A DNA stretch of 64,000 bases from contig CAJUAL010000002.1 of NCBI GenBank assembly GCA_910584405.1, forward strand, positions 124,001 through 188,000. The letters are read 5' to 3'. Below are positions 33,938 to 41,773 of this stretch, piece by piece. The translations under genes were made by a program, and so were the position numbers. Position 1 is the first letter of the stretch; each line of letters begins with the position of its first letter. The notes beneath the pieces are model-generated. The model saw only the letters and a program-made list of their open reading frames with translations. It did no database searches and was not told the origin of the DNA. This DNA comes from an uncultured Vampirovibrio sp. (GTDB taxonomy: Bacteria; Cyanobacteriota; Vampirovibrionia; Gastranaerophilales; Gastranaerophilaceae).

Positions 33938-34452
33938 TTAATTCAAACATTTACATAGAAAATATTTTTAATGATTGGAAGCCTGATTGTGACAAGTTAA
34001 CAAAGGCCGCAGGTGAAATTCTGAACTTTTATATGAGTATTCCTGAAATTGCGCAAGATTGCTGTTTGCAAGGGTATGAATATGATAAGGTTTCTTTTGA
34101 TTTCTTATTTTGCGACGGTAAGAAAACTCACGAAATTAATAAAGAATACCGTAGAAAAGACTATCCTGCCGATATAATTACCTTTGCAGTTTTTGCAGAT
34201 TCTGATGATGATGAAAAATTTGTTCTTGAATTGGAAATTAATTTAGGAGAGATTATAATAGCATTAGATAAGGTAATTGAAGAAGCAGCAAAAAAAGAAA
34301 TTTCAAAAGAATCTGAACTGATATTTTTAATAAGCCACGGGATTATGCATCTTTTGGGGTTTGATCATCAGAGTGAGGAAGAATTTGAATTTGTTGTAAA
34401 TTACCAGAAGCAGGCACTTAAAAGTATGGGAATAGATTATGACAAAATATAA
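33934..34452 (+). CDS. ybeY: Endoribonuclease YbeY (rRNA maturation factor)
   Basis: A 172-residue metalloprotein. The zinc motif HGIMHLLGFDHQSEEE near residue 131 is the H-G-x-x-H-L-x-G-x-D-H signature. It takes part in 16S rRNA 3'-end maturation and ribosome quality control. It overlaps the genes on both sides (4 bases with the pgpH-like gene, 14 bases with dgkA), so translation is coupled. Confidence 0.95.
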   Translation: MINSNIYIENIFNDWKPDCDKLTKAAGEILNFYMSIPEIAQDCCLQGYEYDKVSFDFLFCDGKKTHEINKEYRRKDYPADIITFAVFADSDDDEKFVLELEINLGEIIIALDKVIEEAAKKEISKESELIFLISHGIMHLLGFDHQSEEEFEFVVNYQKQALKSMGIDYDKI

Positions 34453-34819
34453 GCAGCAAGGTTTTTCAAACACATTTAAAAACGCACGTAAAGGTATGAG
34501 ATTAACACTGAAAAGCGAACGAAACATCAGAGTACACATCTTTGTAGCAATATTGGTGCTTCTCAGTGCTTATTATTTCAATTTTTCATTAGTGAAATTT
34601 TGTATTTTACTTTTGACAATTGCGGCTGTAATTTCTGCTGAGATGTTTAATTCTGCGATAGAATTTTCGCTTGATGCAATTTTTCATAACAGATATTCAA
34701 GAATGGTTGGAATGGCAAAAGATATCGCAGCAGGTGCAGTACTTGTTGTTACCGTTAGTGCTGTTTTAATCGGGGTATTGTTATTTGCTCCCGTTTTTGC
34801 AAACCTTCTTAATTCTTAA
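34439..34819 (+). CDS. dgkA: Diacylglycerol/undecaprenol kinase, DgkA family
   Basis: A 126-residue integral membrane kinase with three helices (about 32-50, 53-75 and 98-120). Signature: SAEMFNSAIEFSLD and AKDIAAGAVLV, the Mg-ATP and substrate-binding residues. In Gram-negatives it recycles diacylglycerol; in Gram-positives it phosphorylates undecaprenol. The Firmicute-like gene order (pgpH-ybeY-dgkA) suggests the latter but does not prove it. Last gene of the operon. Confidence 0.92.
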   Translation: MTKYKQQGFSNTFKNARKGMRLTLKSERNIRVHIFVAILVLLSAYYFNFSLVKFCILLLTIAAVISAEMFNSAIEFSLDAIFHNRYSRMVGMAKDIAAGAVLVVTVSAVLIGVLLFAPVFANLLNS

Positions 34820-34827
34820 AACAGTAA

Positions 34828-34855
34828 GGGTTCTTTACAGAAACTGCAAGAACCC
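34828..34855. terminator. Weak hairpin between converging genes
   Basis: GGGTTCTT and AAGAACCC pair across a 12-base loop; no T-run. Possible terminator after dgkA. Confidence 0.3.
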
Positions 34856-34884
34856 GAATTATGCTATTTGTATTTCTTAACTTA

Positions 34885-35088
34885 TTAATTGTTGCTCAAA
34901 ACAAGGCGGAAAGTTGCCAAGTTTTTGATTGATAACATTGTATGTTTGTTGTGTTGTTCTTCTGAGATATCAAAAATTCTGATAATTCTTTGAATCTCTG
35001 CTAAGTCTTTATACGATTCAATTTTATACACATTTTCGATTGGATCTGCAATAACTGACATTAAAGTGTTTAATTCTTGTTCTTTCAT
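34885..35088 (-). CDS. Small hypothetical protein (67 residues)
   Basis: A soluble helical protein, MKEQELNTLMSVIADP at the start and RLVLSNN at the end. No Cys, membrane segment or recognisable motif. The ATG has AGGA about 10 bases upstream. It is convergent with dgkA and stands alone. I do not recognise a family. Confidence 0.55.
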   Translation of the reverse strand: MKEQELNTLMSVIADPIENVYKIESYKDLAEIQRIIRIFDISEEQHNKHTMLSIKNLATFRLVLSNN

Positions 35089-35205
35089 TTAATTGAAATC
35101 CTCATTCCTATTTACTCTTATATAAAGTATTTTTTTTTGAGAAAATTGCTTTTTTCGAGAAAATTATGTTAAAGAATCTTAATATTATTTTAACAAAATA
35201 GTAAA

Positions 35206-35451
35206 TTATGCGATATAATCAATGTTTAGAGCCAAAATATCAGATGCTTGGTTTGGCATAGTTAAGCTGTAAGGGCCGTCACCATAAACGGCGGATGCAA
35301 AGTCGTTTCTTTGAGGATTTATTGTTAACGGGTTATGTGCGGCTGAAAGGTTTCTAAAGGAAGTTATGGCACGCGACGGATTGGTGTTGTTGTAATCTGC
35401 AACACGCCCGATTGGTATCCCTGAGTTTGAGTTGGAGTAAATTTGCACCAT
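35206..35451 (-). CDS. Small hypothetical protein (81 residues)
   Basis: A polar, Asn/Ser-rich protein (MVQIYSNSNSGIPIGRVADY...), without signal peptide, membrane helix or Cys. Composition resembles a disordered or surface-type small protein. GGGATATAGGAACT precedes the ATG. It lies 69 bases before surE on the same strand (upstream of surE is at higher coordinates, so it follows surE in transcription). No family recognised. Confidence 0.5.
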   Translation of the reverse strand: MVQIYSNSNSGIPIGRVADYNNTNPSRAITSFRNLSAAHNPLTINPQRNDFASAVYGDGPYSLTMPNQASDILALNIDYIA

Positions 35452-35520
35452 AGTTCCTATATCCCTATTAATATTATAAACTATGTTTGCAGAAATTTAA
35501 AGTGGGGTTGTTGATATTTT

Positions 35521-36315
35521 TTAGTACCAATCACAGTTACCGGAACCGCAAAGAATTTTATCTAAATCATCAATCGTTTCTGTTTTTGTCATTTCGTAAG
35601 TTACAGGGGTTATTGATATTTTGTTATTTCTAACTGCTGCAATATCAGTAGGTGCGTCTTCAGGTTCGTTAATGAGTTCGCCTGCAAGCCAGTAATAAAC
35701 TTTTCCGCGCGGATCAACCCGTTTTTCGTAAGCATCTGTGAACATTTTTCTTCCAAGTTCTGTTATTGCAACACCAACAATATCGTCAGCGTCAAGTTTT
35801 GGGATGTTTACGTTTAGGATACTTTTGGGTGGAAATTTGAATTCTTTTAACTTGTTCAGTAAAGATGCAACAAATTTAGCACTGAATTTAAAATCTTCGT
35901 AATCTGCGCTCATGCTGGCAAGTGAAACTGCAATACTTGGGACTCCTAACATTGCGCCTTCCATAGCACAGCTTACGGTACCTGAGTAAAGAATATCCGC
36001 ACCAAGGTTTGGACCGTGGTTAATCCCTGAAATTACGATGTCCGGTTGTTCTTCTTCTGAAAGAATTGCGTTAATTCCTATTTTTACACAATCTCCGGGG
36101 GTTCCTGTTGTAACCCATGTTCTTGTGGCTCCGTTTTTACCGTTATCAAGCTCTTCGACCCTTAGCGGTGTATGTAAAGTTAAGGAATGCCCTGCAGCAC
36201 TTCTTTCTCTATCAGGTGCGATAACGTAAACGTTATGATGTTTTGATAATTCCTCAGTTAGAACCCTTATACCGTTTGCTGCTATTCCATCATCATTTGA
36301 TATTAAAATATTCAT
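35521..36315 (-). CDS. surE: 5'/3'-nucleotidase SurE
   Basis: A 264-residue metal-dependent nucleotidase. ILISNDDGIAANGI (metal Asp pair), APDRERSAAGHSLTL (Ser/metal region), and GINHGPNLGADILYSGTV are standard SurE motifs. It dephosphorylates nucleoside monophosphates and short polyphosphates in stationary phase or stress. Start at the ATG with GAAGGATTTTT upstream. The gene at 35206 follows on the same strand. Confidence 0.95.
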   Translation of the reverse strand: MNILISNDDGIAANGIRVLTEELSKHHNVYVIAPDRERSAAGHSLTLHTPLRVEELDNGKNGATRTWVTTGTPGDCVKIGINAILSEEEQPDIVISGINHGPNLGADILYSGTVSCAMEGAMLGVPSIAVSLASMSADYEDFKFSAKFVASLLNKLKEFKFPPKSILNVNIPKLDADDIVGVAITELGRKMFTDAYEKRVDPRGKVYYWLAGELINEPEDAPTDIAAVRNNKISITPVTYEMTKTETIDDLDKILCGSGNCDWY

Positions 36316-36454
36316 AAAAATCCTTCGTATTTAGTGTAACCTTTTCTTTAGTATAAATCAGGCGAGATAATTTTTCATTATATTAAGAGTTGTAAACTCG
36401 GTTATGAAAAATATAGCAATTTTATATACTAAAAATACTTTATATATATGTAAA

Positions 36455-36573
36455 CACGAGGAGTGCTTAAATTGAGGAATCACACAAGACTTAAGCACAC
36501 ACACTTCACACTTCACTATTACGAGGAATTGAAAAAAGATTCCAATCGCCTTTTTCTAAGGCGATTTTTTTTG
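36455..36573 (+). ncRNA. Candidate small RNA of about 118 nt
   Basis: A TATATA box at 36441-36446, with no good -35, precedes a structured stretch that ends in an excellent intrinsic terminator. Hairpin 1: GTGCTTAA (36463-36470) with TTAAGCAC (36491-36498). Hairpin 2: GGAAT (36525-36529) with ATTCC (36539-36543). GAGGA occurs three times (36458, 36474, 36523), twice in unpaired positions. A C/A-rich single-stranded stretch (CACACACTTCACACTTCAC) joins the hairpins. There is no convincing ORF inside. I do not match it to tmRNA, RNase P, SRP or 6S RNA. Confidence 0.55.
36544..36573 (+). terminator. Intrinsic terminator of the candidate small RNA
   Basis: AATCGCCTT (36544-36552), loop TTTCT, AAGGCGATT (36558-36566), then a run of T. 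Confidence 0.9.
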
Positions 36574-36696
36574 CATTTTCGGTAGGGCGGAGTCGATCGA
36601 ATGCGAACGAGCCCGTGAGAGCAAATAGTCCGAATGAGCGAAAATTTACGTTAGTAAATTGCAGAGAATACAGGACTATGCAAACCCGAAAATGCA
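36573..36696. repeat. Nested inverted-repeat element in a GC-richer island
   Basis: Three nested arms: GCATTTTCGG near 36573 with CCGAAAATGC near 36687; ATAGTCC near 36635 with GGACTAT near 36673; AATTTAC with GTAAATT around 36654. The rest of the 36316-37002 gene-free gap (about 36697-36950) stays GC-rich relative to its surroundings and has words that partly repeat this element (AATGC..CGAGC...AGCAATAG). I see no convincing coding sequence, known RNA or transposase in it. Upstream, 36316-36440 is plain AT-rich sequence. Confidence 0.55.
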
Positions 36697-36950
36697 ATGC
36701 AATCGAGCAGAGTCACGAGCAATAGCGAGAGAAGAGCGCGCATCGGTAAGGCGTTGAGTCTTGACGTAAGTGCGAACGGTGGCGTTTAATGCGCAGGGCG
36801 GTCCTCGGACGGACGGGACAGGGGTAAATATTATGCTACTAAATACCTTTTTGGTAAATATTAGAAATCTGTGTAATTTGTCAATACAAACGTGCTCGGT
36901 GAGGGAGGCTCCCCGCCACTGTTTTGTGAGGAATGGGGGTGGGTTGAGCA

Positions 36951-36979
36951 TAAAAAAGCGGATGTTGTATAACATCCGC
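36951..36979 (-). terminator. Terminator of the YtxH-type membrane operon
   Basis: On the minus strand GCGGATGTT, loop ATAC, AACATCCGC, then TTTTTTA. It closes the four-gene operon 38503-37003. Confidence 0.9.
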
Positions 36980-37002
36980 CCGTTTATCAAATCTGTTAAG
37001 AC

Positions 37003-37284
37003 TTATTCTTCATCTTCATCTTCTTTTTCGTCTTTTTGTTTTGCGATTAAGTCTTGTAATTTTTCTTTAATTTCTTCTCCTCTTTTTTGAAGATCAGAAA
37101 CCACATCGTCAGCTTTTACTTGAATTTGTTTTGCTGTTTCATCAGCTCTTTTAGCCATATCTTGAGCTGTATCAGCTAATATTTGTCTTGTTTCTTCACC
37201 TGATTTGGGTGCAAGTAAAATACCTGCAATAGCGCCGATTGCGCCACCTACGATGAATCCTGCTAAAAATCTTGATGTTGACAT
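37003..37284 (-). CDS. YtxH-domain membrane protein
   Basis: A 93-residue protein. The N-terminal glycine-rich helix FLAGFIVGGAIGAIAGILLAP followed by KSGEETRQ is the YtxH signature. The remainder is an amphipathic helix with a very acidic end (KEDEDEE). YtxH proteins are linked to general stress in Bacillus; the molecular role is unknown. GAGAAATATAAA precedes the ATG. Last gene of an operon with a second YtxH protein and two other single-helix membrane proteins. Confidence 0.85.
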   Translation of the reverse strand: MSTSRFLAGFIVGGAIGAIAGILLAPKSGEETRQILADTAQDMAKRADETAKQIQVKADDVVSDLQKRGEEIKEKLQDLIAKQKDEKEDEDEE

Positions 37285-37355
37285 TTTATATTTCTCCTTT
37301 TGTTGTCTTACATGATTGTAAATCTGTTATTTGAAAATTTCATTACCTGAAAGTT

Positions 37356-37721
37356 TTATTTTCTTTTTATTAAAGAAAATACAGTCATAAAACCTTTAAA
37401 GAAACCTCCAAGAAGGCTTTCGGAAAAAGCTTTTGTTTTTGAAAGTGCGTTTTCAATACCGACTTTTACGTTACCTACGCCTTCATCCGTACTTTGAACC
37501 AAAGAATTAATTGAATGGATTGTTTCATTTAACTCTTCAAGTGTCGGTTTAAGCTCGCAATTAAGCATAATTGATGTTTCATTAACATTTTTAGCTAAGA
37601 CTGATAAATCTTTAATAAGTTTAACAAGATAGCAGCCGACAACAATTAAAATAACTGCTGTAGATACGGCTAGAAATGTTAATCCGTGATTTAGTATAAC
37701 TTGTGATAATTCTACACTCAT
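37356..37721 (-). CDS. DUF948-like single-helix membrane protein
   Basis: A 121-residue protein with an N-terminal membrane helix (about 14-36, FLAVSTAVILIVVGCYLVKL). A long amphipathic helix follows (LKPTLEELNETIHSINSLVQS), like DUF948/YtxG proteins. In Bacillus, ytxG and ytxH are neighbours and stress-induced; the same pairing here supports the assignment. Role unknown. Confidence 0.7.
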   Translation of the reverse strand: MSVELSQVILNHGLTFLAVSTAVILIVVGCYLVKLIKDLSVLAKNVNETSIMLNCELKPTLEELNETIHSINSLVQSTDEGVGNVKVGIENALSKTKAFSESLLGGFFKGFMTVFSLIKRK

Positions 37722-37742
37722 TTTAATAATCCTTTATTTTTA

Positions 37743-38069
37743 TTAGTAATCAAATTCGTTTTCATTTCCGCCGTGTTCGGAATCTTCCAATTCTTTAGCT
37801 TTTTTCATTTTTTTTGATTTAACTGAATTATTTAATTTTCTCAATTGTCTTTCCATTTTATATTTCATTAAATCAATAGATTCCAGTGCTTGTTTTTTAG
37901 CATCGCTAATTTGTGGTGCGTGTTTGTCATAAAGATCACAAATAGTGTCTTTAAGTTCCTTTCTGGACTCTTCTCCGGATTTAGGGGCAAAAAGCACACC
38001 GCCGATAATGCCTCCTACAACACCGGCAATTACACCGATAGAAAACATAAATGCTTTGTTTTTACTCAT
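37743..38069 (-). CDS. YtxH-domain membrane protein (second copy)
   Basis: A 108-residue protein. I start at the ATG giving MSKNKAFMFSIGVIAGVVGG, with GAGG nine bases upstream; the frame is open 21 codons further. The hydrophobic helix is followed by APKSGEESRKELKD, nearly the same hinge as in the 37003 protein (APKSGEETRQ). The basic C-terminal half (KSKKMKKAKE) contrasts with the acidic tail of the other copy, so the two could pair. It sits 21 bases upstream of the DUF948-like gene. Confidence 0.8.
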   Translation of the reverse strand: MSKNKAFMFSIGVIAGVVGGIIGGVLFAPKSGEESRKELKDTICDLYDKHAPQISDAKKQALESIDLMKYKMERQLRKLNNSVKSKKMKKAKELEDSEHGGNENEFDY

Positions 38070-38152
38070 AGTTGTAAACCTCGTTCTTTCAAATTTCTTC
38101 ACAATTGTAACATATTTTTTAGCGAATTTCAATAGCTCGGGGGTAAATTAGA

Positions 38153-38503
38153 TTATTTTAAAAGCTTTTTTATTGCAAAAGCTACTTCAATAAGGGTTAC
38201 GAGTCTTTTTGCATAAATTTTAAGAACTGAAAGAATTATTTTTGTTGTCAGATTTTTTTTGAAACTTTCTTTGCAGAAGTCTTTTTTCTTAGCTACAAAA
38301 TCTGTAACACATTCAAGCCCGGAAAGGACTTTATTTGTTTTAGCTCTCAGATTTTCCAGACAAGTTTTTATTTGCGGTTGAAAATCAATTACTTCTTGGT
38401 TAAGTGCGCAGACTTTTTTGTTAAGGCTTGCGATACCGCCGATAAGCCAGCCTGCAATTATTAACTCTGCAATAAATATTATTGTAAAAAATAAAACTAA
38501 CAT
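38153..38503 (-). CDS. Single-helix membrane protein, unknown
   Basis: A 116-residue protein with a strong N-terminal membrane helix (about 3-27, LFFTIIFIAELIIAGWLIGG). A helical, Lys-rich domain follows with three Cys, ending in a second moderately hydrophobic stretch (TLIEVAFAIKKLL). First gene of the YtxH-type operon, divergent from murT. No recognised family; by position a membrane-associated partner of the YtxH/DUF948 proteins. Confidence 0.65.
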   Translation of the reverse strand: MLVLFFTIIFIAELIIAGWLIGGIASLNKKVCALNQEVIDFQPQIKTCLENLRAKTNKVLSGLECVTDFVAKKKDFCKESFKKNLTTKIILSVLKIYAKRLVTLIEVAFAIKKLLK

Positions 38504-38588
38504 CTTTTAACTTTTCTTACTTTTGTATTATATTAATAACATAATATATGACGAAGGTTAAAATTTGAATACGTCTAAAGGACTATTT

Positions 38589-39932
38589 ATGGGCAGAGTG
38601 AGATTTTATACGGCACAAATATTATCAAGGTTGGCATATTTAGGGATAAAAGTTTTGAATAAGTCTTCAGGAACTTCTTTTGTCGGGATGCTGGCGTTAA
38701 AGGTTTGTCCTGATTTTTTAAAGTATTGTAAGGATTATGTAAAATGTTCCGTTGCGATTTCCGGTACTAACGGAAAAACCACAACTTCAGGAATTTTAGC
38801 ACATATTTTTGAAACAGATAAATGCTCTGTTATTCATAATACTAAAGGTGCAAATATGCTTACAGGTGTTGCAAATGTGTTTGCGCTCGGGGTAAAACCG
38901 TTTAGAAAGTTTGATTATGCGGTTATTGAATCTGATGAAGCATATTTAACCAAGTTATATGATTATTTTAAAACGGATTACCTTGTGGTAACAAATCTTT
39001 TTCGCGATCAGTTGGACCGATATGGTGAACTTGAAACTACTGCAGGATTTATAAGGAACGCAATTGAGAAAAACCTTTTAGCAAAGATTTTTCTTAATGC
39101 AGATGATCCGCTTGTGACAAATTTAAGTAATAACGGTATATATTACGGGTTTGAAGATGTTGAAATCTGTTCGGATGTGCATAAGTCTGATTCAAACGCG
39201 CCAACAGAGGTGTTTAATTGTATTTGCGGCAAGCCGTTAAGTTATACAAAACAGTTTTTTGCTCAACAGGGGCATTATTTTTGCGAACATTGTAATTATA
39301 AGCGTCCTGAACTTGATTATAGTGCAACTGTTAAAATTTATGCCGATTATTCACTTCTTACAGTGACTGATGTTAAACAAGGCAGACAATATTCTTTTCG
39401 AGTTAATCAGGTTGGGCTTTATAACGCTTATAATGCTTTAGCGGCTGTTTCTTGTGCTTTGTATACGGGAGTTGAAGAACAGGTTATTAAAGACGCTTTA
39501 TTGTCTTATAAATCAATTTTCGGGCGTGCGGAAAGACGTGTAATTAACGGTCATGATACTTTAATCCAGCTTATTAAAAACCCGACAGGAGCAAGTGAGG
39601 TTTTAAAAACCGTTGACTTAAATTCAAATATTGTAATAGCGATAAATGATAATTATGCTGACGGACGTGATATTTCATGGCTTTGGGACAGCGATTTTGA
39701 GCAGTTAAAAGATGCTAAAAAGCTTGTTATAACATCAGGCGTCAGGGCAAAAGATATGGCATTAAGGCTTAAATACGCAGGAATTGCGCAAGATAGGATT
39801 GTTATCAAAGAAGATATAAAATCGGCGATAGAACTCGCAACTTCCTCTGAGGATAAAGATGAGAAAATTACGATTTTACCTTCTTATACCGCGTTGTTAA
39901 AGATTACTAAAATGAAATTTCAGAAAGGATAA
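38589..39932 (+). CDS. murT: Mur ligase family protein, MurT-like
   Basis: A 447-residue Mur ligase with GTNGKTTT (near 58) and a C-terminal DUF1727 domain. A zinc-ribbon insertion carries two Cys pairs (CICGK and CEHCNYK, about 211-236), as in MurT. MurT with the amidotransferase GatD amidates the D-glutamate of lipid II. Here no gatD follows; pdxJ does. I chose the ATG at 38589, with AAAGGA six bases upstream, over a TTG at 38565. The partner must be elsewhere or absent. Confidence 0.85.
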   Translation: MGRVRFYTAQILSRLAYLGIKVLNKSSGTSFVGMLALKVCPDFLKYCKDYVKCSVAISGTNGKTTTSGILAHIFETDKCSVIHNTKGANMLTGVANVFALGVKPFRKFDYAVIESDEAYLTKLYDYFKTDYLVVTNLFRDQLDRYGELETTAGFIRNAIEKNLLAKIFLNADDPLVTNLSNNGIYYGFEDVEICSDVHKSDSNAPTEVFNCICGKPLSYTKQFFAQQGHYFCEHCNYKRPELDYSATVKIYADYSLLTVTDVKQGRQYSFRVNQVGLYNAYNALAAVSCALYTGVEEQVIKDALLSYKSIFGRAERRVINGHDTLIQLIKNPTGASEVLKTVDLNSNIVIAINDNYADGRDISWLWDSDFEQLKDAKKLVITSGVRAKDMALRLKYAGIAQDRIVIKEDIKSAIELATSSEDKDEKITILPSYTALLKITKMKFQKG

Positions 39933-39935
39933 ATT

Positions 39936-40646
39936 ATGCTTTTAGGTGTAAATATAGATCATGTTGCAACATTAAGAAACGCAAGAGGAGGTATTGATCC
40001 GGATACGATTTTTGCAGCTGAGGTTTGTGAAAATAACGGAGCTACATCGATTACAACACACTTACGCGAAGACAGACGCCACATAAAAGACCGCGATGTC
40101 AGAACTCTTATTAAGACATTAAAAACAAATTTAAACCTTGAAATGGCAGTAACATCAGAAATGCAGCAAATTGCGCTTGAAATAAAACCTCATTCAGTTT
40201 GTCTTGTGCCTGAAAAACGTCAGGAAGTTACGACAGAAGGCGGGCTTGATGTTGCAGGGCAGCTTGATAAGATAACAAAGTTTGTAAAACCGCTGACAGA
40301 TGCGGGAATTTTGGTAAGTTTATTTATCGACCCTACAGAAGAGCAGGTTGTTGCAAGTGCAAAAACAGGTGCTCAATTTATTGAACTACATACAGGAACT
40401 TATTCTCATGCTTACGGTACACAAGATGAGGCTAAGGCTTTTGATGATTTAAAAAATGCAGCTGAAATTGCTCAGAATTTAGGTTTAAGAGTTAATGCAG
40501 GACACGGTTTGAATTATGAAAATGTTCATCGTATGCATGAAATTGAAGGTATTTATGAACTAAATATCGGACACAGTATTATTTCCAAAGCAGTATTTAC
40601 GGGACTTGGCGAAGCAGTTAAAATGATGAAAGATTTGGTAAAATAA
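39936..40646 (+). CDS. pdxJ: Pyridoxine 5'-phosphate synthase
   Basis: A 236-residue TIM-barrel enzyme. It condenses 1-deoxyxylulose-5-phosphate with 3-amino-2-oxopropyl phosphate in vitamin B6 synthesis. Landmarks: LGVNIDHVATLRNARGG at the start, LREDRRHI, CLVPEKRQEVTTEGGLDV, and RVNAGHGLNYENV near 190. The length is standard. It starts three bases after murT and ends against the next gene. GlyA/GcvP-type enzymes of the window use the PLP product. Confidence 0.97.
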   Translation: MLLGVNIDHVATLRNARGGIDPDTIFAAEVCENNGATSITTHLREDRRHIKDRDVRTLIKTLKTNLNLEMAVTSEMQQIALEIKPHSVCLVPEKRQEVTTEGGLDVAGQLDKITKFVKPLTDAGILVSLFIDPTEEQVVASAKTGAQFIELHTGTYSHAYGTQDEAKAFDDLKNAAEIAQNLGLRVNAGHGLNYENVHRMHEIEGIYELNIGHSIISKAVFTGLGEAVKMMKDLVK

Positions 40647-40973
40647 ATGAAAAAAACACAAGAAGAAATTATAGAAGAAATGCAGCAAGTTGTTGCTCAA
40701 ATGGTTATTGACGATTTGGAAGAGAATCCGGAGATTGCAAATGAATATTTTGAGTGCGACTGCTGCGGTAAAAATAAGTCAATGGCAGGTTCAATCGGTT
40801 ACGGTAAGTATAGATTGTGCAATGACTGTGTATTGTTAGCAGAAACAGGTTTTGCATTGGGCAAGTTTGATGATATACAAGCCCTGATGGATGCAATGGA
40901 AGACAACCGCTTAGAAGAACTTTGTCAATATATAAAAGACGAAGAAGCTCGTAAAAACAGTTTAGATAACTGA
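40647..40973 (+). CDS. Small zinc-ribbon-like protein, unknown
   Basis: A 108-residue acidic protein. Two Cys pairs (CDCCGKNK near residue 38-41, and LCNDC near 58-61) suggest a zinc ribbon. Flanking helices are rich in Glu, Asp and Met. Its ATG directly follows the pdxJ stop (TAAATG), so it is coupled to pdxJ. No membrane segment. I do not recognise the family. Confidence 0.7.
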   Translation: MKKTQEEIIEEMQQVVAQMVIDDLEENPEIANEYFECDCCGKNKSMAGSIGYGKYRLCNDCVLLAETGFALGKFDDIQALMDAMEDNRLEELCQYIKDEEARKNSLDN

Positions 40974-40995
40974 TATTTAACTATATAGTAGTGCT

Positions 40996-41102
40996 GTCAT
41001 TCCGGGCTTGATCCGGAATCTATCAATGTTAGTTTGTCCAGTTAGAGTTTCTGTTTGCTTGGATAGATTCTGAATAAGATCCTGAATCAAGTTCAGGATG
41101 AC
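40996..41102. repeat. MITE-like repeat, complete copy (107 bp)
   Basis: Left arm GTCATTCCGGG..CCGGAATCTATCAATG, right arm ATGACA-ended with two overlapping hairpins (ATTCTGAAT and ATCCTGAATCAAGTTCAGGAT). The core GACAAACTAACA is shared, inverted, with the copy at 27344. Following it, 41110-41200 holds a C/G-rich remnant with the stem CCCTCGCCC/GGGAGAGGG. Confidence 0.85.
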
Positions 41103-41212
41103 AGGGGTAAATATCTTCTCTGACCCCAAGGAGAAGAGCTGATTTACATACAATATTTTCCCTCGCCCTTTGGGAGAGGGTTAGTGTGAGGGGGTGATAT
41201 GATGCGTATTTT

Positions 41213-41758
41213 TTAATGATTTTCGTGCGGAAGAGGCAAAAGCGGTCTTAATAAAAAGTTTGGAGTTCCTAAGCCTTGAAATGGCGCGCGAGGCGGGTGT
41301 TTTTGCTCAAATCTTGCTCTGCCTTCGGCTTTCATTTTTTCAAGTTCTGCTCTTTGTTTTTTATTTAAAAGTTTTTCAAATTCTTGTGAATTTTTTTTGC
41401 GGATCTCTTGAGCCTGTTTTTCAAGTTCTTTGATTTCAGCGTTTAATTGTGCAATTTTTTCTTCCTGCATTTTGACTGAAATTCTTGAAAGTTTTACAGT
41501 TTCTATTTCCTGACGTTTAACTTCAATTTGCATAATTACAGGTTGAATTTGTTCGCGGCCTTGTTTGTGAAGCTGTTTTGCTTTTTCTTTTTGTTTGTCA
41601 GTGAGGTTTAGTCTTTGTTCAAATTCTCTGCGCATTTGAGCTCTTGATTGTCTGTGCATAATTGAAACATTATCTTGAGCAGGAGGCATTGCTATAGCTG
41701 TCCCTGTATTTATTCCTAATATAATTGCTGTAAGTAATAATGAAAGTGTTTTTTTCAT
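41213..41758 (-). CDS. Spy/CpxP-like periplasmic stress protein
   Basis: A 181-residue exported protein with a signal peptide (residues 1-23, ending AIAM). An LTDKQ motif near 51 opens a long helical region (to about 140) of the LTXXQ type, followed by a Pro-rich tail. Homologues are periplasmic chaperones or metal-binding sensors induced by envelope stress. Third gene of an anti-sigma/sigma/effector operon, 15 bases after the sigma gene, so it is probably a target and part of the feedback of that system. Confidence 0.82.
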   Translation of the reverse strand: MKKTLSLLLTAIILGINTGTAIAMPPAQDNVSIMHRQSRAQMRREFEQRLNLTDKQKEKAKQLHKQGREQIQPVIMQIEVKRQEIETVKLSRISVKMQEEKIAQLNAEIKELEKQAQEIRKKNSQEFEKLLNKKQRAELEKMKAEGRARFEQKHPPRAPFQGLGTPNFLLRPLLPLPHENH

Positions 41759-41773
41759 TTTTATCCTTTCGTT

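Noticed and set aside
36573..36840. tmRNA or RNase P RNA
   Set aside because: I find neither the tRNA-like ends of tmRNA nor the conserved RNase P core sequences.
36676..37090. Two open frames of about 105 codons on opposite strands
   Set aside because: They overlap each other, a terminator and the YtxH gene, have no ribosome binding site and look like translations of repeat-rich non-coding DNA.
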